NCBI RefSeq assembly: GCF_013415325.1
Contig: NZ_JACBYE010000007.1
Location: 1-64,000 of the forward strand
Source: Sanguibacter inulinus
Lineage (GTDB): Bacteria; Actinomycetota; Actinomycetes; Actinomycetales; Cellulomonadaceae
Reading direction: 5' to 3'
Length of the DNA: 64,000 bases
Below the pieces are notes generated by a model. It was given only the letters and a program-made list of their open reading frames with translations, was not told the DNA's origin and did no database searches. Position 1 is the first letter of the stretch. Every line of letters begins with the position of its first letter. Position numbers and translations under genes: made by a program. Of the stretch, positions 49,593-58,416 are shown piece after piece.

Positions 49593-50612
49593 TCAGACCG
49601 AGTGCCGGAGCACCGGCGGGCAGGCGACGAGACGGGGCTCGTCGTCCGGGGCAGGGTCGACGCCGAGGAGCATGCGCACGCCCGCGGCGCCGAGCTCGTA
49701 GTGCGGCAGCGCGACCGTGGACAGGGTGGGACGCAGGTGGGCGGCGATGACGTCCTGGTTGTCGAAGCCGATCACGGCGACGTCGTCGGGGATGCGAAGC
49801 CCGCGCTCGCGCAGGCCGTCGTACACGCCCATCGCCACGCGGTCGTTGTGGCAGAACACTGCGCTCGCACCGGAGTCGACGACGTGGGACGTCCCGGCGT
49901 AGCCGCCGCCCTGGTCGGGCGCGACAGGGAGGACGAGCGCCGGGTCGAACCCGATGCCTGCGGCCTCGAGCGCGGACCTGTAGCCGGCCAGACGTCCGGT
50001 CTGGGCGGGGGACGGGGTGGTGGTGTTGAGGAAGGCGATGCGCCGGTGCCCGTGAGCGAGGAGCTCTTCGGTCGCGGTCCGCCCGCCCTGCTCCTCGTCC
50101 GGGACCACGGCGGGCAGGCCGCTGCCGTCGGCGAAGCAGTCGACCAGGATCGTGTCGGTCTGGTGGAGCGCCTCGGGGACGGAGATCTCGCGGTGGTACC
50201 AGCTCGAGTAGAGGATCCCGCGGACCTGGTGCTCGAGCATCATCGCGATGGCGTCGTCCTCGACCGCCGCGTTGCCGTCGGTGTTGGCGACCAGCAGGAC
50301 GAAGCCGTGCTTCCACGCCTCGTCCTGCGCGCCGTGGATGATCTGGCCTGCGAAGGGGGTCGTGGCGATCTCGTCGGCGACCAGGCCGATGAACGCCGAC
50401 GTCCCGCGGGAGAGGGTCTTGGCCAGAACGTTCGGGCGGTAGCCGAGCTGCTCGACGGCCTCCTGGACCCGTCGCCGGGCGTCCTTGCCGATGCGTGCAC
50501 CAGGCTTGTCGTTCACGACGTGGGAGACCGTCGAGACCGAGACGCCGGAGAGCTTCGCGACGTCTCGCATCGTGACCGCCGCACCGTGCTTGCTGCTGCC
50601 TGCCGTGGTCAT
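49593..50612 (-). CDS. LacI family transcriptional regulator of the fructan operon
   Basis: 339 residues. HTH with hinge: AVTMRDVAKLSGVSVSTVSH, VVNDKPGARIGKDARRRVQE, LGYRPNVLAKTL. Periplasmic-binding-like core FIGLVADEIATTPFAGQI ... VIGFDNQDVIAAHLRPTLST. Start 50612 overlaps the permease stop (ATGA). It is encoded within the operon, so it autoregulates. The best candidate sites are the two 18-bp palindromes upstream of the first gene (55320-55379). Effector probably a fructose oligomer or anhydride (inference). Confidence 0.95.
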   Translation of the reverse strand: MTTAGSSKHGAAVTMRDVAKLSGVSVSTVSHVVNDKPGARIGKDARRRVQEAVEQLGYRPNVLAKTLSRGTSAFIGLVADEIATTPFAGQIIHGAQDEAWKHGFVLLVANTDGNAAVEDDAIAMMLEHQVRGILYSSWYHREISVPEALHQTDTILVDCFADGSGLPAVVPDEEQGGRTATEELLAHGHRRIAFLNTTTPSPAQTGRLAGYRSALEAAGIGFDPALVLPVAPDQGGGYAGTSHVVDSGASAVFCHNDRVAMGVYDGLRERGLRIPDDVAVIGFDNQDVIAAHLRPTLSTVALPHYELGAAGVRMLLGVDPAPDDEPRLVACPPVLRHSV

Positions 50613-51427
50613 CCCTTGGTCGCCCCGCTCTCGAGTCCGTTGATCATTGCCTTGTTCAGCACGAGGAACACCAGCAGCAGCGGCGTCACGGTGACGCACA
50701 CGGCTGCGAAGGTCGCCGTCCAGTCAGTGTTCCCCATCGCACCGATGTAGTTCTGCAGGCCGAGCGGGATCGTCTTGAGGCCGTCGGAGAGGACGAAGGT
50801 GTTGGCGAAGATGAAGTCGTTCCAGATGAAGATCGAGTTGACCAGCACCACGGTGATGATCGTGTTGAGGGACAGCGGGAGGGTGATCTGCCCGAAGATC
50901 CTGTACGGGCCTGCGCCGTCGAGCGAGGCCGCCTCGTACATCTCCCGCGGGATGTACTCGTAGAAGGACGAGAACAGGTAGACGGCCATCGGCAGGGCGA
51001 AGGCGGCGAGCGGGATGATCATCGACAGGTGGGTGTCGAGCAGCCCCACCCGGGAGTAGTCGATGAACAGCGGCACGAGCGCGATCTGCACGGGCACGAT
51101 GATCCCGAGCAGGAACAGGGCCCGCACGAAGCCGCTGAGCCGGAAGCCGAGCACCTGGAGGGCGAAGGCCGCCATCATGCCGGCCACCACGATGAGCGCG
51201 CTCGCCCCGAGCGTGACGATCAGGCTGTTGAGGACGTTGAGCCCGAGGTTCCCGGTGGCGAAGGCGCGCGAGTAGTTGTCGAGCGTGAGGTCCGACGGCA
51301 GGGCGAAGGGGTTGCCCCCGGCGAAGTCGGAGGCCGTGCGGAAGCTCGTGAGCAGCAGCCATACGAGCGGGTACACCTGGACGAGGACGATGAGCACGAC
51401 CGTCGCGGTGAGCACTGTCGCGGTCAC
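50609..51427 (-). CDS. Carbohydrate ABC transporter permease (MalG-like)
   Basis: 272 residues, CUT1 permease with six helices and EAA loop YEAASLDGAGPYRIFGQITL. GTG start 51427 overlaps the upstream permease stop (GTGA), and its stop overlaps the LacI start. Together with the MalF-like protein and binding lipoprotein it forms the importer of the fructan operon. No ATPase gene is in the operon. Confidence 0.93.
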   Translation of the reverse strand: MTATVLTATVVLIVLVQVYPLVWLLLTSFRTASDFAGGNPFALPSDLTLDNYSRAFATGNLGLNVLNSLIVTLGASALIVVAGMMAAFALQVLGFRLSGFVRALFLLGIIVPVQIALVPLFIDYSRVGLLDTHLSMIIPLAAFALPMAVYLFSSFYEYIPREMYEAASLDGAGPYRIFGQITLPLSLNTIITVVLVNSIFIWNDFIFANTFVLSDGLKTIPLGLQNYIGAMGNTDWTATFAAVCVTVTPLLLVFLVLNKAMINGLESGATKG

Positions 51428-52431
51428 GAGTCGTCCCTTCGACGGAAGATGAGGAAGATCAGGCCCACGGCGACGAGGCACTCGAGGACGATGAAGACCG
51501 AGATCGCGCTCGCGTAGCCGTAGTCGGTGTGGACGAAGGCGGTCTTGTACATGTAGGTCGTCAAGAGCTCGGAGGACTGCCCGGGGCCGCCGTTGGTGAG
51601 CAGGTACGGGATGTCGAAGCCGCGCAGCGCGAAGGTCGTGGCCATGACGGTCGTGGTGATCCACACGGGGCGGATGTACGGGAACCGGATCCGCCAGAAG
51701 ATCTGCCACCACGACGCGCCGTCGAGGCGTGCGGCCTCCTCGAGCTCGCTCGGCACCGCGATGAGGGCGGCGTAGATGATGAGCATGTAGAGCCCCGTGA
51801 AGCGCCAGCCCTCGGGGACCGAGACGGCGGCGAGCACCGTGCTGACGTCCGAGAGCCACGCGGTCTGCAGGTTCTCCAGCCCGACCCAGGCGAGGGCCTG
51901 GTTGAGCAGGCCGACAGGCTCGAGGGAGTAGAGGCGCTGGAAGAGCAGCGCGATGGCCACCGTCGAGATCACCGCGGGCAGCAGGTAGAGGGTCTTGACG
52001 AGCTCGCGGGCGCGGGGGAGCGCTGTGAGCAGCCCCGCGACGACGAGTGCGCCGCCGAGCTGGAGCACCAGGCAGATGGCGAGGTAGCCGAGGGCGTTGC
52101 GGAAGGAGGTCCAGAAGACGTCGTCGCGGGTGAGCATCTTGACGTAGTTGTCGACGCCGACGAAGGACATGTCGGTGATGCCGTCCCAGCGGAAGAGGCT
52201 CAGGACGAGCGACTGCCCGATCGGCAGCAGGACGGCCAGGGCGTAGACCAGCAGGGGTGGGACGAGGAAGACGAGCACCGACAGGCGCGAGCGGCGCGGG
52301 AGCATCGACGTCCGCATCGGTGCGCGCGAGCGGGAGCGGACCGGTGCGGGCTTGCCGACCTGCGCTGCCTCCTGCGGCGCCTCCTGCGGTGGGCGGGCCG
52401 GTCCGGCTCCGGCGTGGGCGAGCCCGGTCAT
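51424..52431 (-). CDS. Carbohydrate ABC transporter permease (MalF-like)
   Basis: 335 residues. Ala/Pro/Arg-rich N-terminus of about 50 residues, first helix VLVFLVPPLLVYALAVLLPI, and EAA loop EEAARLDGASWWQIFWRIRF. ATG 52431 overlaps the binding-protein stop (ATGA). Partner of the MalG-like permease in the fructan operon. Confidence 0.94.
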   Translation of the reverse strand: MTGLAHAGAGPARPPQEAPQEAAQVGKPAPVRSRSRAPMRTSMLPRRSRLSVLVFLVPPLLVYALAVLLPIGQSLVLSLFRWDGITDMSFVGVDNYVKMLTRDDVFWTSFRNALGYLAICLVLQLGGALVVAGLLTALPRARELVKTLYLLPAVISTVAIALLFQRLYSLEPVGLLNQALAWVGLENLQTAWLSDVSTVLAAVSVPEGWRFTGLYMLIIYAALIAVPSELEEAARLDGASWWQIFWRIRFPYIRPVWITTTVMATTFALRGFDIPYLLTNGGPGQSSELLTTYMYKTAFVHTDYGYASAISVFIVLECLVAVGLIFLIFRRRDDS

Positions 52432-53765
52432 CGCAGGTTCTCCGCCAGGGCCGCGTCCATCGTCGTGGTGAACTCCTCGGGCGTGATGTCGCCCTGCACC
52501 AGGAGGGTGAGCTCTTGCTGCAGGCGGGTGTTGGTCGCGGGGTCGAGCTGGGTGTCCCAGGGCATCGCGATCGCGGTGCCGACCTCGTCGGCCTGCGTGA
52601 CCAGTCGGGAGTAGAGGTCTGTCGCGTCCGCCGGGATGGTCGTCTGGGCGGTCGTCGTCGGGGACAGCGCGCCGGTGGCTGCGTAGATCTCCGGGTAGCG
52701 CTCGAGGGCGTAGCCGAGGAAGTCCCGCACGAGCGGGTCGTAGGTCTGCGCGTTGACCGCCATGCCGATGCCCGACGGGGTCACGTACTCGTTCTCAGCC
52801 GTCACCGCACCTTCGACCGTCGGCAGGGTGAAGTAGTCGACCGAGCCCTGCACCGCGGGGTCGAGCGCCTCGGTCGCGAGGTTGCCCAGCTCCCACGTGC
52901 CGATGTTGTACACGGCTGCCTTGCCCGAGGTGAACAGCGCCTGGGCGTCGGCGTAGCCGGTCGAGGAGAAGCCCTCGGCGAAGCAGCCTGCCTCGCCCAG
53001 GTCGGCGAGCCACTGGGCTGCTGCCTGACCGGCTGGGTCGGCGAAGGACGCGTCACCGTTCTTGAGGTCCTGGATGAAGTCGGCCCCGGTCAGACGGAAG
53101 GGGTAGTAGGCCATGTACCTCTCGAGGGGCCACTGGTCCTGGCCGTCGAGCGCGATGGGGGTGACGCCGGCGCTGCGCAGCGCCGTGCACATCGCGGGGA
53201 AGTCGTCGAGGGTGGCGGGGACGCTCACCCCGGCCTGCTCGAAGATCGCGGTGTTGTACCAGAACACCTCGAGCTGGAACTCGAAGGGGACCATGTACAG
53301 GGAGCCGTCGTCGAAGCGCTGGTAGCTGAGCGCCGCCTCGCGGTAGTCGTCGTCGAGACCGAGGTCGGCGAGCAGCAGGTCGATGTCGACCATGCGGTCC
53401 TGGCCTGCGAGCTTCTGGGCGAAGGGCGTGGCGTCGGTGTCGAAGAGCTCGGGGAGCTTGTTCGCCGCGGCGAGGGTCTCGTACTTCTGGATGTACGACG
53501 GCCTGTCGGGCGTGGTGATGAGGTTGAGCGAGAACCCCGGGTGGTCGGCCGCGTACTCGTCGGCGATCTGCTCCATCGCGGTGATCACACCGCCGTCGGC
53601 AGGCCGTGACAGGAGCCAGGAGATCTCGCGGGGCTCGATCTCTCCTTCGGGGTTCACGTCGGTGGGGTCGGCTCCGCCGGCCGCGCCCCCGCAGCCGCTG
53701 AGGGCGAGGGCGGCGGCGGTGACGGCGGCTGTGAGGAGTGCTGCGGTGCGCTTCCTGGTGACCAT
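52428..53765 (-). CDS. Sugar-binding lipoprotein of the fructan ABC importer
   Basis: 445 residues. Signal peptide with lipobox ALALSGC; family-1 binding protein core with SWLLSRPADGGVITAMEQIA, FEFQLEVFWYNTAIFEQAGV and GKAAVYNIGTWELGN. GGAG lies 8 nt before the start (53765). Expected to capture difructose anhydride or short levan products released by the secreted levan fructotransferase. Second gene of the operon, 50 bp after the GH32 gene. Confidence 0.94.
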   Translation of the reverse strand: MVTRKRTAALLTAAVTAAALALSGCGGAAGGADPTDVNPEGEIEPREISWLLSRPADGGVITAMEQIADEYAADHPGFSLNLITTPDRPSYIQKYETLAAANKLPELFDTDATPFAQKLAGQDRMVDIDLLLADLGLDDDYREAALSYQRFDDGSLYMVPFEFQLEVFWYNTAIFEQAGVSVPATLDDFPAMCTALRSAGVTPIALDGQDQWPLERYMAYYPFRLTGADFIQDLKNGDASFADPAGQAAAQWLADLGEAGCFAEGFSSTGYADAQALFTSGKAAVYNIGTWELGNLATEALDPAVQGSVDYFTLPTVEGAVTAENEYVTPSGIGMAVNAQTYDPLVRDFLGYALERYPEIYAATGALSPTTTAQTTIPADATDLYSRLVTQADEVGTAIAMPWDTQLDPATNTRLQQELTLLVQGDITPEEFTTTMDAALAENLR

Positions 53766-53815
53766 GGTCGAATCTCCGTTGATCGAGGGGGGTGGTCGGG
53801 TGGCAGGGGGGATGT

Positions 53816-55303
53816 CTAGGTGGTGGCGGCGAGCAGGTCGCCGTCGAGGGTGGCGGCGTCCAGCGGGCGCCCGGGCTGTGGTGTGGCACGGGGGGCGAGG
53901 GTGAGGTGGGAGAGCGTGCCCGTGCCCTCTCCGACGAAGGCGCCGACCCGTCCCGCAGGGCGGTCGTACAGACGGGTGCTCAGCACCGTCGCGTCGTCGA
54001 CCGTGGCGACGCACAGGTCGCCGTCGACGATCACCTCGAGGTCGTGCTCACCGGGGTCGAGCCGGCACGGCCGCTCGAGCTCGACGACGAAGGGCACGTC
54101 CCCGGAGATGTGCCACTGCTCGGTCCCGGTCTGCTGGCGCGGCCACCTGTCGAGGACGAGCCGGTGCCTGTGCGGCTCGAGGCGCAGCACGTAGCCCTCG
54201 TCCCCGTCGGCGCTCGCGCGCAGCAGGAGGCCGGCCTCCCGGGTGCCCTCGGAGAGGTCGAACCGGGCGGAGAGCCTGAACGCGGACGGGGCGTCCTCGG
54301 ACGAGACGACGCTCGTGCACCCGTCGGGTGCGCTCAGCACGGTCTCGGCCGGGACGACGTCGACGGGGTCGGCGAAGGTGTCGCGCAGCTCCTGGGTGGG
54401 GTGGAAGGCGAGAGTGCCGTCAGCGCGCTGCTCGGCCTCGAGGACGGACATGGTGCCCGCCCACTGCCATGCGCCGTCGTCGGCCCCACCCTCGCGGGAG
54501 GCGATCCAGCCGAAGAACAGGCGCCGACCGTCGCGCTCCGCCGACTTGGCGGCGTAGAACGCCCGCCCGTCGAGCGTGTCGTGCTCGGGGACGAACCACG
54601 GGCCGTCGAGGGAGCGGGCCATCCTGTAGCGCGTGGTGAAGGCGTCGCTGAACTCGGAGTACACGAGGTACCACCACCCGCCCCACTGGAACACCTCGGG
54701 GCACTCGAGGGCGACGTACCTGCGCGGGTCCCAGAACGGCTCTGCGGGCTCCCAGGTGCTGAGGTCGCGGGAGACGCACTGCGCGACGACACCGCGGCGG
54801 CGGTCGGGTCCGTGGTCGTGACGGGCCGTGACGAGCATCCGCCACAGACCGGCCTCGGCGTCCCAGAAGACGAAGGGGTCACGCCAGTCCCCGGTCTCGT
54901 AGCCCGGTGACGCACCGAAGGTCTCAGCGGGGTGACCCTGCCAGGACCGCATGCCGTCGCGGCTCGTCGCGTGCATGACGAGCTGGAGCGGTCGTCCGTC
55001 AGCACCGACGACCGCCGGGTTCTGGCCTGTGTAGAAGGCGTGGTGGGTCCCTTCGGCGTCGACGACGATGCTGCCCGTGTAGACGTTGAAGTCTGCGGCG
55101 GTCGGGCCTCCCGAGGGGAGCGCCTCGCCCGTGCTGCGGAAGGTGACGAGGTCGTCGGTGACGACCCTGTGCCACGGCATGCCGTCGGCCGGTACGCGGC
55201 GCGTCTCGTGCAGGTAGAAGAGGTGGAAGACCCCGTCCTCCTGCCAGGGGATGACATCCCCCACCCATGCGCCGTCCGGCTGGTAGAACCCTCGCTGGTC
55301 CAT
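53816..55303 (-). CDS. GH32 family hydrolase of divergent motif type, cytoplasmic
   Basis: 495 residues, no signal peptide. GH32 propeller in a divergent form: FYQPDGAWVGDVIPW with probable nucleophile Asp16 (WMNDPNG replaced by AWVGD), TGDWRDPFVFWD (RDP intact) and VALECPEVFQW (acid/base Glu). The C-terminal sandwich ends near residue 480. This subtype sits first in the operon behind the LacI sites. It may be the enzyme that opens imported difructose anhydride, complementing the canonical GH32 downstream (inference). Start 55303 has GAGG 5 nt upstream. Confidence 0.88.
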   Translation of the reverse strand: MDQRGFYQPDGAWVGDVIPWQEDGVFHLFYLHETRRVPADGMPWHRVVTDDLVTFRSTGEALPSGGPTAADFNVYTGSIVVDAEGTHHAFYTGQNPAVVGADGRPLQLVMHATSRDGMRSWQGHPAETFGASPGYETGDWRDPFVFWDAEAGLWRMLVTARHDHGPDRRRGVVAQCVSRDLSTWEPAEPFWDPRRYVALECPEVFQWGGWWYLVYSEFSDAFTTRYRMARSLDGPWFVPEHDTLDGRAFYAAKSAERDGRRLFFGWIASREGGADDGAWQWAGTMSVLEAEQRADGTLAFHPTQELRDTFADPVDVVPAETVLSAPDGCTSVVSSEDAPSAFRLSARFDLSEGTREAGLLLRASADGDEGYVLRLEPHRHRLVLDRWPRQQTGTEQWHISGDVPFVVELERPCRLDPGEHDLEVIVDGDLCVATVDDATVLSTRLYDRPAGRVGAFVGEGTGTLSHLTLAPRATPQPGRPLDAATLDGDLLAATT

Positions 55304-55319
55304 TGCTACCTCGTCATCG

Positions 55320-55379
55320 TGGTTAAGCGGTTGCGCACACCGTAATGCGCCGATGCCGGGATGGTCAACCGGTTGACCA
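55320..55379 (-). promoter_or_regulatory. Fructan operon promoter with twin LacI operators
   Basis: Operator 1 is a perfect 18-bp palindrome TGGTCAACCGGTTGACCA (55362-55379) and contains the -35 TTGACC; the -10 TACGGT (55339-55344) follows after 18 bp. Operator 2, TGGTTAAGCGGTTGCGCA (55320-55337), matches operator 1 at 14 of 18 positions and covers the expected start of transcription. Centres are 42 bp (four turns) apart. Confidence 0.8.
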
Positions 55380-55562
55380 AAGTGCGGCAGCCCAGGCACC
55401 ACTCGTGGCCCTCACACCGGTCACGCGTGCCCCGGCGATGGGGACCGGGAGAACTCCCCATCGCCGGACGGCCCGCTGCCGCAGAGCGGCAGGTACGTTC
55501 TGGGGGCACCGTTCACCTGGTCGCGGGACGACTCCGCGGCCCCGTCGTCAGGATCCCAGCCC

Positions 55563-56114
55563 ATGAAGATCGCACGCTCTCTCACCGCCACGGCCCTCAC
55601 CGCAGGGTTGGTGCTCGCCCTGGGTGCGTGCTCGTCCGACGACTCGAGATCGGGTGACGCGACCACGGACGTCACGCAGGACGACGCGACAGGCACCGGG
55701 ACGACGGACGACGCCACCGAGGAGACGACGGGCGAGGATGAGGAGCTCTCGGACAGCAGCGACGACGCGAGCTCGGACGACGACGTGACAGGGAACGCAC
55801 CGGAGGACTTCGGTGTCCAGGGTGCTACGTCAGAGGAGATCAAGACCTCCTGCGAGAGCTTCAACACGATCGTCTCGGACCTGCGCGCGGTCGAGCCCGG
55901 AGACACCGACGCCTACGACGACATCTACCTCCGCGCCGAGGACGAGAAGGACACGGCTCCGACCGAGACCTACGGGCTCTTCGCGGTGCTGTCGCTGCTG
56001 GCGCTCGAGGCGGGTTCCGGCGGGACCGAGGACGAGACCATGAGCACGATGATGGACGCGATCACCTACTCGGCCGGTGCCTGCACCGCCGAGGACGTCA
56101 CGCTCACCTTCTGA
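55563..56114 (+). CDS. Acidic lipoprotein of unknown function
   Basis: 183 residues. Signal peptide with lipobox LALGAC, then an extremely Asp/Glu/Thr/Ser-rich linker (about 25-80), then a small helical domain (TSCESFNTIVSDLRAVEPGD ... ACTAEDVTLTF) with two Cys that may pair. Not recognised. It is divergent from the fructan operon, 259 bp away, without visible shared function. Confidence 0.75.
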   Translation: MKIARSLTATALTAGLVLALGACSSDDSRSGDATTDVTQDDATGTGTTDDATEETTGEDEELSDSSDDASSDDDVTGNAPEDFGVQGATSEEIKTSCESFNTIVSDLRAVEPGDTDAYDDIYLRAEDEKDTAPTETYGLFAVLSLLALEAGSGGTEDETMSTMMDAITYSAGACTAEDVTLTF

Positions 56115-56253
56115 GGCGCGGCGGGCGAGCCGCGATCCGCTCCGGCACGACCTCGCCGGGCCCCGCGCGCGGTCACTGCAGAAAAGGCGCTGGTGCTCCC
56201 CATCTCTGGCTCGTGGCGCCGCCAGCGCCTCGGCTCCTCATCCCCGGCGGGTG

Positions 56254-57642
56254 ATGAGCGCGGACGCTGCGACGAGCACCATGGGCATCATGCCGTCACA
56301 CCCGACGCCGGTCCCACAGCCTCTGCCGAGCCTGCACTCCAGGCGGTACCGCCAGCTGCTCCTCCTCGCAGCGGCCGTCGGCGTGCCCGTGTCGGCGGTC
56401 GCCTTCGCGTACCTGCAGCTCGTCCACCACACGCAGCACTGGGTCTACCACGACCTCCCGTCGGCGCTCGGGCTGGACCCTGTGCCGCTCTGGTGGCCTG
56501 TGCCACCGCTCGTCCTGGCGGGGCTGATCGTCGGGCTGTGCGTCCGGTACCTCCCCGGGAAGGGTGGGGACTCTCCGGCCGACGGCTTCCACGCGGGCCC
56601 TCCGCCGCGGCCACGCGAGATCCCTGGCATCGCGCTGGCGGCGCTGGCGAGCCTCGGTCTCGGTGCCGTCGTCGGACCGGAGGCGCCGCTCATCGCCCTC
56701 GGGGCAGGGCTAGCCGCGTGGGCCCCGAGCCTCGTGAAGCGCGGCGACGACGAGCAGGCCGTCGCCGTGCTGGGGGCTGCCGGTGCCTTCGCCGCGATCA
56801 GCCTGCTCCTCGGGTCGCCGCTGCTCGGCGCGTTCCTCCTCATGGAGGCCTCCGCGACCGGAGGCGCGGCGCTCGGCTTCATGCTCGTCCCAGGCCTGCT
56901 CGCCTCTGGTGTCGGCGCGCTCGTCATCGTGGGGCTGGGCTCCCTCACCGGGCTCGGGACCGCATCGCTCGCCATCCCTGCCCTCCCGGACTTCGTACGG
57001 CCCGACGTGCCGCAGCTTGGGTGGGCTGTCGTCATCGGCCTGGCCGCGCCGTTCCTCGGCATCGGTGTGCGCAGGCTCTCCAGACTCGTCCGCACGCGGG
57101 GCGCAGGCCGGCCGGTCCTGGCGCCTGTCGTCGTGGCCTTCCTCGTCGGACTCGTCGCCATGGCGTACGGCGCGGTCTCCGACCGGAGCCCGGAGGCTGT
57201 GCTCTTCTCGGGCGAGACCGCGCTGGGCCCGCTCCTGGTCCACGCCTCCGACTACTCCGTCGGTGCCCTCGTGCTCCTCGTCGTCTTCAAGAGCCTCACC
57301 TATGCGCTGTCGCTCGGCGTCTTCCGTGGGGGCCCGGTGTTCCCCGGGATGTTCATCGGGGCTGCGGGCGGGATCGCCCTGTCCCACGCGCCAGGGCTCC
57401 AGACGGTGGCCGGTGCAGCGATGGGGATCGGCGCGATGTGCGTCGTCATGCTCCGGATGCCCCTCGTCTCGGTGCTGCTCGCCACGCTGCTGCTGTCCCA
57501 GGGGCTGTCGGTCATGCCGCTCGTGATCGTCTCCGTCGTCGTGGCGCACGTCGTCATGTCGTTCCTGACCCGGGGTGACGACGCCCCGCAGGAACCGTTC
57601 CCGACAGGGCGGCCGCCGGGCGCTGCAGCAGGCTCCGGGTAG
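56254..57642 (+). CDS. ClC-type chloride channel/transporter
   Basis: 462 residues, about ten or more helices. ClC selectivity motifs are present: GPEAPLIALGAG (equivalent of GREGP with the gating Glu), and FRGGPVFPGMFIGAAGG (equivalent of GxFxP). The first motif lacks the usual Arg and second Gly, as in divergent bacterial ClC proteins. ATG 56254 is used; in-frame ATGs at 56281 and 56290 are alternatives, and the longer frame runs through the lipoprotein gene. Likely chloride or fluoride movement; substrate not determinable. Confidence 0.88.
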   Translation: MSADAATSTMGIMPSHPTPVPQPLPSLHSRRYRQLLLLAAAVGVPVSAVAFAYLQLVHHTQHWVYHDLPSALGLDPVPLWWPVPPLVLAGLIVGLCVRYLPGKGGDSPADGFHAGPPPRPREIPGIALAALASLGLGAVVGPEAPLIALGAGLAAWAPSLVKRGDDEQAVAVLGAAGAFAAISLLLGSPLLGAFLLMEASATGGAALGFMLVPGLLASGVGALVIVGLGSLTGLGTASLAIPALPDFVRPDVPQLGWAVVIGLAAPFLGIGVRRLSRLVRTRGAGRPVLAPVVVAFLVGLVAMAYGAVSDRSPEAVLFSGETALGPLLVHASDYSVGALVLLVVFKSLTYALSLGVFRGGPVFPGMFIGAAGGIALSHAPGLQTVAGAAMGIGAMCVVMLRMPLVSVLLATLLLSQGLSVMPLVIVSVVVAHVVMSFLTRGDDAPQEPFPTGRPPGAAAGSG

Positions 57643-57719
57643 GCAGCGGGCGTCTGCCACTGAGGGCCTCGGCAGTCGACCACCGCTGCTGGCAGCAGTG
57701 GGTCTGCGAGGATCGTCGG

Positions 57720-58190
57720 GTGACGATCTCGCTCCGCCCCCTCGCCCCGCAGGACCTCCCTCGATGGCTCGACAGGAGCGCCGCGGAGTACGCGACCGAT
57801 CTTGTCGCCCTCGGCGCGACACCTGAAGACGCCCGTCGCCGGGCGCGCGAGAGCCTCGACCGCGACTTCCCCGGGGGACGGCCGACAGGCGGGCACGCGG
57901 TGTTCGATCTCGTCGACGCGTCAGGTGGCGCTGTCGGGTATCTCTGGATCGGGCCGGACACCTCCGACGACCCTGCAGCGTGGTGGGTGTGGGACGTCGT
58001 CGTCGACGCCGAGCACCGCGGTGAGGGCTACGGCCGCCAGGCGATGCTGCTCGGCGAGGACTACGCACGCGCACAGGGCGCGACGACCCTGGGCCTGAGC
58101 GTCTTCGGGTTCAACACGAGCGCTCGCGGGCTCTACGAGTCGCTCGGCTACGAGACCACCTCGGTGAAGATGGCGAAGCCCCTCGTCTGA
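57720..58190 (+). CDS. GNAT family N-acetyltransferase
   Basis: 156 residues. The acetyl-CoA pyrophosphate loop is VVVDAEHRGEGYGRQAM (R-x2-G-x-G/A), followed by LGLSVFGFNTSARGLYESLG, the family's motif B with the conserved Asn and Tyr. GTG start at 57720 with GAGG 8 nt upstream. Acceptor unknown. Convergent with the Dpp ATPase gene across a repeat-rich spacer. Confidence 0.93.
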   Translation: MTISLRPLAPQDLPRWLDRSAAEYATDLVALGATPEDARRRARESLDRDFPGGRPTGGHAVFDLVDASGGAVGYLWIGPDTSDDPAAWWVWDVVVDAEHRGEGYGRQAMLLGEDYARAQGATTLGLSVFGFNTSARGLYESLGYETTSVKMAKPLV

Positions 58191-58200
58191 CCCGACGCTG

Positions 58201-58250
58201 CCCGCGGCACCCCGCGGCACCCGGCGGCACCCGGCGGCACCCGGCGGCAC
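58201..58250. repeat. Decamer tandem repeat, five units
   Basis: Five perfect-period 10-bp units CCSGCGGCAC directly after the acetyltransferase gene; two units read CCCGCGGCAC and three CCGGCGGCAC. Confidence 0.85.
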
Positions 58251-58308
58251 CCGACGCTGCCCGCGCTGCCCGTGCTGCCCGCGGTCGACGAGGTCGCATC
58301 TCTGCCCG

Positions 58309-58416
58309 CGAGGTCGTACGGACACGTCGGAACCCAGGCCTGGTAGACGAGATCTGGCGTGTCCGTACGACCTCGGCGTCGAAGGTACGACCTCCGCGTC
58401 GCAGGTGCGACCTCGT
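58309..58416. repeat. 18-bp inverted repeat plus 20-bp tandem repeats (REP-like)
   Basis: CGAGGTCGTACGGACACG (58309-58326) and its exact complement (58358-58375) flank a 31-nt loop. The right arm merges into a 20-bp tandem unit starting GTACGACCTCGGCGTCGAAG (58365, 58385, 58405), the last reaching the ATPase stop. Related half-sites also occur at 58289. It may work as a bidirectional terminator between convergent genes. Confidence 0.75.

Noticed and set aside
58201-58416. CRISPR array
   Set aside because: Repeat units of 10 and 20 bp are directly adjacent without unique spacers, and there are no cas genes.
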